Shown in pieces: positions 45,479 through 53,665 of a DNA stretch of 56,366 bases. How positions within the stretch are numbered: the first letter of the stretch is position 1; every line of letters starts with the position of its first letter. The stretch covers positions 1-56,366 of the forward strand of contig JAJDCB010000004.1 in the NCBI GenBank assembly GCA_029261065.1. Reading direction: 5' to 3'. The notes beneath the pieces are model-generated. The model did no database searches and was not told where the DNA came from. It saw only the letters and a program-made list of their open reading frames with translations. The position numbers were made by a program, and so were the translations under genes. The stretch comes from Candidatus Omnitrophota bacterium (GTDB taxonomy: Bacteria; Omnitrophota; Gorgyraeia; Zapsychrales; Zapsychraceae).

Positions 45479-45503
45479 GTTTCCCGCTTCCGCGGGAATG
45501 ACA
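45479..45503. repeat. REP-like palindrome with degenerate copies beside it
   Basis: ttcccgcttccgcgggaatg then aca; stem TTCCCGC/GCGGGAA. Two decayed fragments follow at 45510-45555 (aagcgagaatcacaag and ttagcgggatta). It sits in the 133-bp gap between the barrel protein gene and xseB. Confidence 0.75.
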
Positions 45504-45564
45504 AGTAAAGCGAGAATCACAAGTTAGAGGAAAATGACAAGTTTAGCGGGATTAATAATCATAC

Positions 45565-45759
45565 TTATTCATCAAACCCATCAACAACCTTTTTCACCTG
45601 AAGCTCAGCCTTTTCAATCTTTTCCTTACACGTCTTAATAAGCGTAACAGCTTCCTTCACTTTATCAGATAACTCATCAACATCAATTTCTTCTTTTTCA
45701 ATTTTATCAATGATTTCTTCTAATTTTTGAATTGATTTACTATATTTAACTTCAGCCAC
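45565..45759 (-). CDS. xseB: Exodeoxyribonuclease VII small subunit
   Basis: 64 aa from a GTG at 45759: GGGAGGAG lies 5 nt upstream, so this start is preferred over the ATG at 45774 that contains that site. The typical motif is YSKSIQKLEEIIDKIEKEEI, and the whole protein is a helical hairpin. It binds the large subunit XseA, encoded immediately upstream (overall gap about 20 bp), to form the single-strand-specific exonuclease. Confidence 0.93.
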   Translation of the reverse strand: MAEVKYSKSIQKLEEIIDKIEKEEIDVDELSDKVKEAVTLIKTCKEKIEKAELQVKKVVDGFDE

Positions 45760-45780
45760 CGTGACTCCTCCCATCTTAAT

Positions 45781-47100
45781 CTATAATTTATTCTTTTTTT
45801 GTACTAAACTTATCACATTCCCTCCAACCAATTCCGTTTGCAATTGATCTTCTAAATCAATATCCTCAAGCCGTCTTATGATTTTACCTTGGGCATTTCG
45901 TGTAATACTAAAACCTCGTTTTAAGGTGTTAACAGGATGAAGGATATCAATAATCTTGGTAAAATTATTAAGTTTAACATGTTCCTCTTGAAATCTTTGT
46001 TTCACAATCTTTCCTAGAGCCTCTTCTTTGCTTAAAATATAGCGTCGAGAATCGTTAATAAAAACTTGAGGCCGCTGGGTCAAAGATTCTTCTAAACGTG
46101 TGACCCTCTCATTATGAGATTTTAGAAAGCGATGCGTGGTGTTATGCAAATTCATGGCGACATCTTTTAGGCGTTGTTGCTCTCCTTGAATTTTTGATTG
46201 AACCTCTTCGATCACCACCTTCATTTTCTCATCTAACGTATCTAAATAAGCTGTAACCATCTTAACTAAGCCTTGTGCAAGCGCTGTTGGTGTCTTTGCA
46301 AAGGTATGTGCGGCTAAATCTGTAATCGTTGTGTTAATTTCATGACCAATGCCTGAAAGAATAGGTAATCGGCTCCCTGCAATGGCCTCAACAATATCTT
46401 TATTATCAAAACAACTTAAATCAGCAATCGAACCCCCACCACGTGTAATGAGAATAACATCTAAATCCTTAATACCCTCAAGCTCTTTGATCGCAGCACA
46501 CACATCAGCAGGCGTATTCTTGCCTTGCATTATGGTATTACGCACATAAATCTTAAATCCAAAACCACTTTTTTGTAACTCTGATAAAAAATCATTGTAA
46601 GCGGCTGAATCATCGGATGTGATCAGACCAAGGGAAAGTGGTACGAGGGGTAAACTTAGTGTTTTATTTTTATCTAAAACACCTTTTTGTTTTAACTCGG
46701 CAATAAGCTGTTGCCGATCTTGTGCTAGTTTTCCAAGAGTATAGACAGGATCAATGCTTTCAACGACAAGTCGAACCGCACCATGAGGGGCATAGTAATC
46801 AATCTTGCAAGCAAACTTAACTTCTATGTCATCTTTTAAACTAAACGCATTTTCACTTTTCTTAAGAATATTTTGAATCTGTAATTTTCGATTCGCAAAA
46901 ATAACTAAACCAATACGAGACTTAACATTCCTTGAGTTCTTTTCCTTTTCTATTAGTTCAAAGAACACATGACTCTTATCTTTATTGCGATTAAACCCTT
47001 GAATTTCCCCACAAACCCAAAGGGTCTGAGGAAATCCAGAATTAATCACATCTTTAATATACTGATTTAACTCAGAGACTGTTAGGAATTCTTGACTCAT
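45781..47100 (-). CDS. xseA: Exodeoxyribonuclease VII large subunit
   Basis: 439 aa. N-terminal OB fold (LTVSELNQYIKDVI; LWVCGEIQGFNRNKDKSHVF), then the catalytic domain with LGLITSDDSAAYNDFL, VILITRGGGSIADLSCFD and SGIGHEINTTITDLAAHTFAKTPTALA (in part), all family hallmarks, and a long coiled-coil C-terminal half. It degrades single-stranded DNA to oligonucleotides together with XseB, encoded next. Confidence 0.96.
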   Translation of the reverse strand: MSQEFLTVSELNQYIKDVINSGFPQTLWVCGEIQGFNRNKDKSHVFFELIEKEKNSRNVKSRIGLVIFANRKLQIQNILKKSENAFSLKDDIEVKFACKIDYYAPHGAVRLVVESIDPVYTLGKLAQDRQQLIAELKQKGVLDKNKTLSLPLVPLSLGLITSDDSAAYNDFLSELQKSGFGFKIYVRNTIMQGKNTPADVCAAIKELEGIKDLDVILITRGGGSIADLSCFDNKDIVEAIAGSRLPILSGIGHEINTTITDLAAHTFAKTPTALAQGLVKMVTAYLDTLDEKMKVVIEEVQSKIQGEQQRLKDVAMNLHNTTHRFLKSHNERVTRLEESLTQRPQVFINDSRRYILSKEEALGKIVKQRFQEEHVKLNNFTKIIDILHPVNTLKRGFSITRNAQGKIIRRLEDIDLEDQLQTELVGGNVISLVQKKNKL

Positions 47101-47113
47101 AGGTAAGGCTTAT

Positions 47114-48103
47114 TTAAAAAACGGATTTAAGAGCGCTTCCAAAAAGCTTCTTCATCCCTTTTCTTGTTTTTTCACGAACCTCTTCCTCAACGACATCCGA
47201 AGCTTCTTCCTTAGCTCCCGCAACAGCTCTGTCTCCAAGGGTACTACTATCTGCGGCAACTGATGAAGATTTTGATTTTTTCTGATAAGCTCCTGGATTT
47301 TGTTGCATGTCTTTAAACTTCCTTAAATTTTCCTGCATCTCTGGACTATTAGCCATCTGTTCTTGCAGCTGCTGCATTTGGATCATGGCTTCCTGCATTT
47401 CAGGTGAATTTTGCATCGCATTCATCGCATTCATCGCGGCTTCCATATCTTCAGGATTGACCGGCTCACCATCGCGTCCAACATACTCAGACAGATCTTG
47501 CTCCACAATCTCTACATCGGAAGGCACTCTAAATTTCGATTTCGCGATAGAGACATTTTCCTTAAAGCTTTTTGCTACCATATTAAAAGTCATCCCCATA
47601 ATATTGGTTTCTGTCTTTAAAGGGATGTCTTTATAAATCCAAACTTTCGAATTTCCTAACTTTCTCATTTCATAAACGTCACACAACTTTCCTAATATAC
47701 GCTCTTGACCAACCTTAACAGCATCATAAGCTTCAAGCATCGCCTTACCAAACTCTCGAGGTGACTGCTGACCTGTCACCATTTCCAGCGTATCTTCATA
47801 ATTAATAACGGATCCTGTCTTTTTGATTGGATCATAATTGTACATTAACTCTTCATCAAGAATACTGACATCATTCACCGTATTTTTTATTCCAAACACC
47901 TTCGTTGTTGTATTCTGATATCGGGCTTCCCGCCGACCATAATCCGTCCAATAAAGCGTCTCTGTTCCTTGAACTTGCGCACTATTTTGCTCATACTCAA
48001 TAATCCCAGATCTAATCCTATATCTTTTTTCAGCAGCAAAACCCTGTGTGGCGCTAACACATAACATAAGCCCTACCCATAACACCAATTTCCAATTCTT
48101 CAT
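47114..48103 (-). CDS. Exported protein with Met/Gln-rich NSPEMQ repeats
   Basis: 329 aa from the ATG at 48103, chosen because GGAGGAG lies 5 nt upstream and the signal peptide (residues 1-23, ending TQGFAA) follows; the frame is open to 48151. Residues 24-205 form a beta-rich domain that repeatedly refers to conditions like DUF4412/LolA-like folds but I cannot name it firmly. Residues about 215-275 are rich in Met and Gln with NSPEMQEAMIQMQQLQEQMA and a second NSPEMQE copy, resembling STI1-type chaperone-binding repeats. The C-terminus is a basic amphipathic helix. Probably periplasmic. It lies 13 bp before xseA. Confidence 0.7.
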   Translation of the reverse strand: MKNWKLVLWVGLMLCVSATQGFAAEKRYRIRSGIIEYEQNSAQVQGTETLYWTDYGRREARYQNTTTKVFGIKNTVNDVSILDEELMYNYDPIKKTGSVINYEDTLEMVTGQQSPREFGKAMLEAYDAVKVGQERILGKLCDVYEMRKLGNSKVWIYKDIPLKTETNIMGMTFNMVAKSFKENVSIAKSKFRVPSDVEIVEQDLSEYVGRDGEPVNPEDMEAAMNAMNAMQNSPEMQEAMIQMQQLQEQMANSPEMQENLRKFKDMQQNPGAYQKKSKSSSVAADSSTLGDRAVAGAKEEASDVVEEEVREKTRKGMKKLFGSALKSVF

Positions 48104-48162
48104 TTTCTCCTCCATTATCATTTTTTGGTTACACGATTCTCCAGAGCCCAAAAAACATTCAT

Positions 48163-48414
48163 TTAATTATTGGCAACTCTGTGAAGTAATTCTGAAATAA
48201 AAGTTTGATATTTTACTCCAAATTGTTGCGCCTTCTTTTTTAATAACTTTAGATCATCGCTGTTAATTCGTATATTGAGTACAGAATCTTTTTTTCGTGA
48301 AGCAATGGCTTGAGCTATCTGTTGAAATTCATTATCATTAATTTCAATATATTTACCCTCAATTAAAGTATTTTCAATCTCTTTTTCAGTTTTAGTCAAT
48401 TTAACTTTTCTCAT
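48163..48414 (-). CDS. Ribbon-helix-helix (CopG/BrnA-like) antitoxin
   Basis: 83 aa. The C-terminal part LNIRINSDDLKLLKKKAQQF plus GVKYQTFISELLHRV is a ribbon-helix-helix DNA-binding domain; the N-terminal half probably wraps the toxin. The start overlaps the toxin stop by 4 bp (ATGA). As in known pairs it should neutralise the toxin and repress the shared promoter, which contains a well-placed inverted repeat. In this pair the toxin gene comes first. Confidence 0.85.
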   Translation of the reverse strand: MRKVKLTKTEKEIENTLIEGKYIEINDNEFQQIAQAIASRKKDSVLNIRINSDDLKLLKKKAQQFGVKYQTFISELLHRVANN

Positions 48415-48671
48415 AATTCTCCCTCCTCATATATCTTTGTATATTTCCGAGATGGAAATAATGTTTTCAAAAATATATCTTTATTTTCTTCAACAACATA
48501 TGGTACTACCCAAACATAACGTTTATACAAGAAAAGCATAATATTCTGATTTTTCTTTTTCGGATGCTTCTTGACCGATATTAGCTTTCCTTTAAGAATG
48601 TCCTCAAAAGAGACTCCACGCACTTTTTTTAATCGTTCATTTTTTAACAAATTCCAACGAATATCAGACAT
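48411..48671 (-). CDS. BrnT/DUF4258-like ribonuclease toxin
   Basis: 86 aa. The pattern IRWNLLKNERLKKVRGVSFE near the N-terminus, a central beta sheet (IMLFLYKRYVWVVPYVVEE) and the end IFLKTLFPSRKYTKIYEEGE match toxins of the BrnT/RelE-like fold encoded upstream of a ribbon-helix-helix antitoxin. It would cut mRNA and slow growth when free. The ATG lies only 6 nt after a -10 box and has no ribosome binding site, so the mRNA may be leaderless. Confidence 0.8.
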   Translation of the reverse strand: MSDIRWNLLKNERLKKVRGVSFEDILKGKLISVKKHPKKKNQNIMLFLYKRYVWVVPYVVEENKDIFLKTLFPSRKYTKIYEEGEL

Positions 48672-48677
48672 AACTTA

Positions 48678-48706
48678 AGTATAACACAATACTTTTGTGT
48701 ATACAA
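48678..48706 (-). promoter_or_regulatory. Toxin-antitoxin promoter with operator in the spacer
   Basis: Minus strand TTGTAT (48701-48706), exactly 17 nt, TATACT (48678-48683). The 17-nt spacer is itself the inverted repeat ACACAA-AAGTA-TTGTGT, a good site for the ribbon-helix-helix antitoxin. The predicted transcription start falls at or next to the toxin ATG (48671). Confidence 0.7.
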
Positions 48707-48789
48707 TAGTAATTTGACATACACATTTAAAATTTTAAGTGGATTAATTTATCTCATTATATTACACCATTTCTAAATGTAAAGCTGCA

Positions 48790-49995
48790 TTAAAAATCGA
48801 TAAGAATATTTCTAAGATACCCTAAAAGTCCATCTGCCAACACGTTATGACCCTGTGTTGTTAGGTGGCCATCGATGCTAAAATACAATTTTTGGGAACT
48901 ATTTTGTTGCAACGTCTCTAACATATCCCAAAAAGGAACATCCTCCTTCCTAAAGAATTGCGCCAACTTCTCATTAATGGCTAAACTCGCCCTTTTTCCA
49001 GAATAATATTGGTACGAATTGTCTCCGTAGCTTTCTAAATCGAGCTGTCCTTCCATTGGAATATAAAAATAAATGATAGGGATATTGGCTTGATGCACCG
49101 TCTCTATTAGAGAACTCATATAAAAAAACGACTGAGCCCAAGCTTTTTTGAGATATTCAGGATTTTCATTTAAAGGATTATGTTTTTGAAGAGGAAAAAA
49201 TTGGTATACAGAATTAAATTCGGGCTTATTTTTCATCCTTAAATTTATTTTTGATTTCTTATTTCTTTTAGTCGATACAACAGACATATATTCATAAAAT
49301 CGACTTAACTCCATAAGAGAACTATTAAACTTTTGCCGCCAACCCCTAACAAAATGCCGCGCATCAGAAGGTCCTGAGCGCTGTTCATACTCTTTCATAA
49401 AATAAGGCTGAATCTTAATTGGCAGCCCATCATCAGCGATAATACTCATCTCTCGCACATAATTATCTTCAAAAATGTCATTGGCAAAGAGTTGAACCAT
49501 GATTAAATCGGCGTCAAGTGGCGCTATGCGATGTTTATAAAGCACATAATGTGTAATCGGTGAGAATCTAGACATACCCGCATTAATAACTTCATATTTT
49601 TTTCCATGAGATGCTAATTGATTGAGTTGACTTTCCAGAAGCATGCTAAAATTCTTTTGATAATCGACTTGTAACGCTTCGGTAAATGAATCTCCCATGA
49701 TAACAATGCGAAAAACATCTCTCTTCTTTTTTAGAGCAATATCTTCTCCTATAAATCCGAGTTGATTTGTTTTTTGTTGGGCTCGAAATTCTTTGGACTC
49801 GCGGTTTTGAGAGATAAATTCATTATTCTTAGCATGAAACGAACCCAAATAATAATCAGGAACCCATACCTTTCTTAGCTTCTCACTTGAGGCGTTATGA
49901 ATGCGGATAACAACCTCGGCGATAACAAGACTAATAAAAAGACTACCAAGAATCATTATTCCGGTAAAAAGATAAGTTTTAGCTGTTTTGCCCAA
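48790..49995 (-). CDS. SGNH-hydrolase-like membrane-anchored protein
   Basis: 401 aa, starting at a TTG (49995) overlapping the upstream gene by 17 bp. One N-terminal transmembrane helix (about 9-30) anchors a periplasmic SGNH domain: the nucleophile block is IVIMGDSFTEALQV (about 97-110), Asn is in VINAGMSRFS, and the Asp-His pair is DGHLTTQGH near the C-terminus. Such proteins add or remove acyl groups on extracellular glycans. It is last in a six-gene overlapping operon of glycan-type genes. Confidence 0.82.
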   Translation of the reverse strand: MGKTAKTYLFTGIMILGSLFISLVIAEVVIRIHNASSEKLRKVWVPDYYLGSFHAKNNEFISQNRESKEFRAQQKTNQLGFIGEDIALKKKRDVFRIVIMGDSFTEALQVDYQKNFSMLLESQLNQLASHGKKYEVINAGMSRFSPITHYVLYKHRIAPLDADLIMVQLFANDIFEDNYVREMSIIADDGLPIKIQPYFMKEYEQRSGPSDARHFVRGWRQKFNSSLMELSRFYEYMSVVSTKRNKKSKINLRMKNKPEFNSVYQFFPLQKHNPLNENPEYLKKAWAQSFFYMSSLIETVHQANIPIIYFYIPMEGQLDLESYGDNSYQYYSGKRASLAINEKLAQFFRKEDVPFWDMLETLQQNSSQKLYFSIDGHLTTQGHNVLADGLLGYLRNILIDF

Positions 49996-50674
49996 TGTTT
50001 TTCTCTAAAGCAAAGAGTTGATAATAAAGTCCGACTTGTGTCAAAACGATGTAGGGCATAATAAATATGATACAAACCATATAAAGCGTTTGCCCTAATT
50101 GAGGATTTGTTTGAAGAAATGATCGTAATACCATGGTAGGAATAAGAAAAATACAAGTAATCAGTAAAGAAAATTGTAATACTTTTACAAATTGAGATTT
50201 AACGAGACGTGCACTCCTTTGGAAAGCCGCCATAAATTGTCTTCTCTCTAGAATAACTAAAACATCAGCCAATAAAAATATTGTTCCAACATAAATACCT
50301 GGAATGACAAAAAGCAATATCCCCATTAAAAAAACCATCATAAAGGTAAGATTAACGGCCAAATAAAGCCAATATTTATCAAAGGATTTCACCATCACAT
50401 CTTTTAAATCAAAGCTCTTCCCCTTATAAACCTTGATGCTCGCATAAACTAATCCCATCGAAACCCAATTAGAACCTAACATGCTTAACATAAATGATAA
50501 ACTTCCAAACGTTGAATTCTTTTGACCAAATAACACCCCTGGAATAAGCTGAGATAATCCAAATAAAAGCCCCAAACTTATAAGGGGACGGAAATGCTGC
50601 TTATACAAATCCATGGCGTTAGTCAGTATTGGAGCAATAGCAAAAGTATCATCGTGATTAAAATTACTGTTCAT
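49979..50674 (-). CDS. Multi-pass membrane protein of unknown function
   Basis: 231 aa with about six transmembrane segments. The pattern AMDLYKQHFRPLISLGLLFG at the start and FQRSARLVKSQFVKVLQFSL later is like the membrane domain of glycerophosphodiesterase-type and YciC-like proteins, where a short cytoplasmic arm precedes paired helices. No catalytic domain is attached. It overlaps the macro-domain gene by 11 bp and the SGNH gene by 17 bp. Confidence 0.72.
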   Translation of the reverse strand: MNSNFNHDDTFAIAPILTNAMDLYKQHFRPLISLGLLFGLSQLIPGVLFGQKNSTFGSLSFMLSMLGSNWVSMGLVYASIKVYKGKSFDLKDVMVKSFDKYWLYLAVNLTFMMVFLMGILLFVIPGIYVGTIFLLADVLVILERRQFMAAFQRSARLVKSQFVKVLQFSLLITCIFLIPTMVLRSFLQTNPQLGQTLYMVCIIFIMPYIVLTQVGLYYQLFALEKNIGQNS

Positions 50675-51167
50675 TTAATAATTCCTTGTACAAAGTCAAA
50701 TCATCGTCAGAAAAACAGACAAAAATTATTTTTTTAAATTGTGCATTCATTTTTGTAAAACTAAATACTGTATTAACAGCAATTTGCGCCGCTTGTTGTT
50801 TTGGAAACTCATAGACTCCTGTACTTATACATGGAAAAGCTATTGATTGCAATTTATAATCTATTGCTAATGCTAAACAGTTTTGATAACACTGTGTTAA
50901 CAACTTCTCTTCATTACATGCACCACCCGACCAAACAGGTCCAACCGTATGAATCACATAAGAGGCTGCTAAACGATAGCCCTTCGTAATCTTAGCCTGA
51001 CCGGTAGGACAACCATTTAACGTTTTACACTCCTCTAATAATTCAGAACCCGCGGCACGATGTATCGCGCCATCAACACCACCACCGCCCAACAATGATT
51101 CATTGGCGGCGTTAACAATCACATCAACATTGAGCGTAGTAATGTCTGCACCAATAGCCTCTATCAT
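50664..51167 (-). CDS. Macro domain protein (O-acetyl-ADP-ribose deacetylase-like)
   Basis: 167 aa, a single complete macro domain. Hallmarks are GADITTLNVDVIVNAAN, SLLGGGGVDGAIHRAAG (ADP-ribose loop with the catalytic Asp after GGGGV), TVGPVW and AFPCISTGVYEFP. YmdB/MacroD-type enzymes of this shape remove O-acetyl from ADP-ribose or ADP-ribose from proteins. The gene is embedded in a glycan-type operon, overlapping the methyltransferase stop by 4 bp, which is unusual company. Confidence 0.93.
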   Translation of the reverse strand: MIEAIGADITTLNVDVIVNAANESLLGGGGVDGAIHRAAGSELLEECKTLNGCPTGQAKITKGYRLAASYVIHTVGPVWSGGACNEEKLLTQCYQNCLALAIDYKLQSIAFPCISTGVYEFPKQQAAQIAVNTVFSFTKMNAQFKKIIFVCFSDDDLTLYKELLNEQ

Positions 51168-51817
51168 CTTTGCGTTCCCAATATCATGACACCCCTATCA
51201 AAAAATTCTACAGAACGGTTTAGCCATTCGGCTATCCATTTAAAGGTTTCTTTTTGATAGAACATCACATGAGTGGGTTCCGTGTGATACCACCACTTCG
51301 AAAAATCGATATCCGATTGATACAATTGCGTCATAATCGCCAAATAAGATTTATTGGGCTTTAATAATGCATTAAGCGAGCTCAATTCTTTTCTTGGACT
51401 AAAAAAATGCTCGACTGTTTCTGTGCAAACAATAAAATCATACTGCTTCTTTAATACTTTTTTTTCTGGAAAATAAAAGGGATCATATCGACTCATACCA
51501 AAACCTTGTTTCTCTAACATAAGATCCAGCGTCGGACCCGGGCCGCACCCATAATCAAGCCCCACATCTCCCTTCGTTAGTTTAGGAATTAAGGGTTTAA
51601 CTAAACGATTTAAAAAATTGGTATAATTCTCATCATCTGGGTTATTGTCATGCAAATCATATCTCTTTTTTTCTTCTTCTTTTGATAAAAAAAACTTAGG
51701 TAATAAAAAAATCAGATGACAATTTTGACAACAATCATAACGTTTCAATCCAAACGTTTTGTCTTCTATCTCGTAAAACAAATCCGTCTTTTCTGATTCG
51801 CACAGCGGACAAAACAT
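51164..51817 (-). CDS. SAM methyltransferase with N-terminal zinc ribbon
   Basis: 217 aa. The N-terminus is a CxxC...CxxC zinc ribbon (FCPLCESEK; CCQNCHLIF), as in C-methyltransferases and SAM-dependent enzymes of sugar pathways. Motif I is VGLDYGCGPGPTLDLML (about 85-101) and ICTETVEHF-like FIVCTETVEHFF follows. It starts immediately after the stop of the small coiled-coil protein gene and overlaps the macro-domain gene. Substrate unknown. Confidence 0.85.
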   Translation of the reverse strand: MFCPLCESEKTDLFYEIEDKTFGLKRYDCCQNCHLIFLLPKFFLSKEEEKKRYDLHDNNPDDENYTNFLNRLVKPLIPKLTKGDVGLDYGCGPGPTLDLMLEKQGFGMSRYDPFYFPEKKVLKKQYDFIVCTETVEHFFSPRKELSSLNALLKPNKSYLAIMTQLYQSDIDFSKWWYHTEPTHVMFYQKETFKWIAEWLNRSVEFFDRGVMILGTQR

Positions 51818-52066
51818 TTAATTAGCCGTTTTCAATTGTTGTTGTAACGTCTCTTGCTTCTTATGCATATCATCTAATTGATCACGCGTATCATCGATAA
51901 CATTAAATAACTCTGACATCCCCAAATCCTCTTCTTCCAAACTCGGCTGTTCTTTAAATGAGGTGGCGTTTAATCTGTTCAACATGAGATACGCAAATAA
52001 TCCAATAATAAACATCGTAATTAATATGCTAATACCTGAAATAAACCCATCATTTCTCTTGAACAT
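51818..52066 (-). CDS. Small single-pass membrane protein with coiled-coil tail
   Basis: 82 aa from the ATG at 52066, set by AGGAGG 5 nt upstream. One transmembrane helix (about 9-30, ISGISILITMFIIGLFAYL) and an acidic to coiled-coil C-terminal tail (DDTRDQLDDMHKKQETLQQQ). The GF at positions 7-8 faintly recalls prepilins but the conserved Glu is missing. It overlaps the GT39-like gene by 17 bp. No family recognised. Confidence 0.72.
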   Translation of the reverse strand: MFKRNDGFISGISILITMFIIGLFAYLMLNRLNATSFKEQPSLEEEDLGMSELFNVIDDTRDQLDDMHKKQETLQQQLKTAN

Positions 52067-53645
52067 GGCCACCTCCTATAGTTTGCAAACATTGAGATAA
52101 ATCATAGATATCAATATCTCCACTATGATCATTAACACTATTTAACATCCTTAACGTGTCTATAAAATTTTTATTATGTTCAAACACGAACCTCTTATGC
52201 GTCTCAGTATTAAAATGTCTTACCTTCGCCTCAAGAGAACAACCCTTTCTAATGGCACTCAGTACAGGAGTTAATTGAGTCTTATTCCAAGCCCCATCAA
52301 CAGTATTCATGACATATTGCTCTGGATCAAGCAAAAGATAGGAATAGCCTTGCCCAAGTAAATCATTTAACGCTTGATAATCTTCACGATAAATTTGGGT
52401 TACCTGTGTATGAGGCATATATAACTTCGTATAATACATACTTGAGGAAACAACTCCTGCCTTAGTATCTTGACTCACAATAAAATCTCCAGCCTCTTTC
52501 ATCCCAGAGCGGAAATTTAAAAGCTTTAAACTGTTGATAACTGATGGAAATAAGACTGCAACTATCATGAAGACCAGTGCGGAGCGATTAAATCTTTTTA
52601 TAGTGAATTGTTGATAAAGATTCCAGATGGTTGTCGCACAAAGAATGGAAAGAAAGGGTAAAATCACCGAAATAGACCGCGCCCCACGTTCATCAGCCAA
52701 TGAGGCACCTATAATCTGAACGGCACAAATCAAAATAGGAAGTAAAGTTGAACGTTTATGTTTAATAAACATAAAACTTAGTGCAAGTAAAACATAATAA
52801 CTCGCCCCCTCAATTTGCCCTAAAAAGAAAGGGTACGAGAAAAACCCTAAAAAATCGATTCCTTCAAATTGATGCAAACTTAAATGCCGTCTTAAACCTT
52901 CCCCATAATCCGGAGTAGCAACTCCTAGCGTATTTAAGAGTTGATATAACAAAAAAGCACCAACCATAACACTTAAGATCATATTAAAACCATAGAATAA
53001 AATATTTTTTAAACTATCAATAAACTTTCTCTTTTCAAAACGAATTTCAAAAACCTCAATCAACATCATAAAAACAGGCACTAATCCCACTCTAAAGCGA
53101 TCCAATAAAAACCCCATCCCCGTCGACATCCCAGCTAAGCCCACAAGAAAATAAAGTTTTTGTGACTTAGCGCCCAGATATAAATAGACACTTAACACAG
53201 CAAAGAATATCGTTGCAGATTCAGAAACAGCTAAACGACTATAAAAGATATGATAGGAAGAAAATGATAAAAAAAGAGCGCTAAGAAGGCCAATCATATG
53301 AGATTGATACATTCTTTTGGCTAAAAGATATGTTAAAGAAATCGTTGCTAACGCAAAGATTGCAGATAAAGATTGAATGATAAAAATACTTTGATCAAAA
53401 ACAACCTGTGCCAAAAGAATAAAGGCTAACCAAAGAATTTTGGAATCAACATAAAGATATGAAGAGGAATAACTATGCTCCGAAGATATGACCTTATGAA
53501 TTTCTAAGGCTCTTGTTTGAAAAGAAGCCTCATCAAACAAAACTATGCCTTGATTGGGAAGGCCATAGAAACGAAAGATACTGGCGAGAATTAAAATAAG
53601 AAGAAGCGGCGCATATTTAAGAAAGATATTTGTTTTCAATGCCAC
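52050..53645 (-). CDS. GT39/ArnT-like glycosyltransferase
   Basis: 531 aa, starting at a GTG. About 11-12 transmembrane helices, with the first periplasmic loop carrying the PMT-type acidic motif GIVLFDEASFQTRALEI (Asp-Glu about residues 38-39). A later loop has DYGEGLRRHLSLHQ and the soluble C-terminal part ends in DIYDLSQCLQ. Such enzymes use polyprenyl-phosphate sugars to glycosylate lipids or proteins on the outer face of the inner membrane. It is first in the six-gene operon. Confidence 0.82.
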   Translation of the reverse strand: MALKTNIFLKYAPLLLILILASIFRFYGLPNQGIVLFDEASFQTRALEIHKVISSEHSYSSSYLYVDSKILWLAFILLAQVVFDQSIFIIQSLSAIFALATISLTYLLAKRMYQSHMIGLLSALFLSFSSYHIFYSRLAVSESATIFFAVLSVYLYLGAKSQKLYFLVGLAGMSTGMGFLLDRFRVGLVPVFMMLIEVFEIRFEKRKFIDSLKNILFYGFNMILSVMVGAFLLYQLLNTLGVATPDYGEGLRRHLSLHQFEGIDFLGFFSYPFFLGQIEGASYYVLLALSFMFIKHKRSTLLPILICAVQIIGASLADERGARSISVILPFLSILCATTIWNLYQQFTIKRFNRSALVFMIVAVLFPSVINSLKLLNFRSGMKEAGDFIVSQDTKAGVVSSSMYYTKLYMPHTQVTQIYREDYQALNDLLGQGYSYLLLDPEQYVMNTVDGAWNKTQLTPVLSAIRKGCSLEAKVRHFNTETHKRFVFEHNKNFIDTLRMLNSVNDHSGDIDIYDLSQCLQTIGGGHVQEK

Positions 53646-53665
53646 AAGCTCTTAGATCCTCTCCA

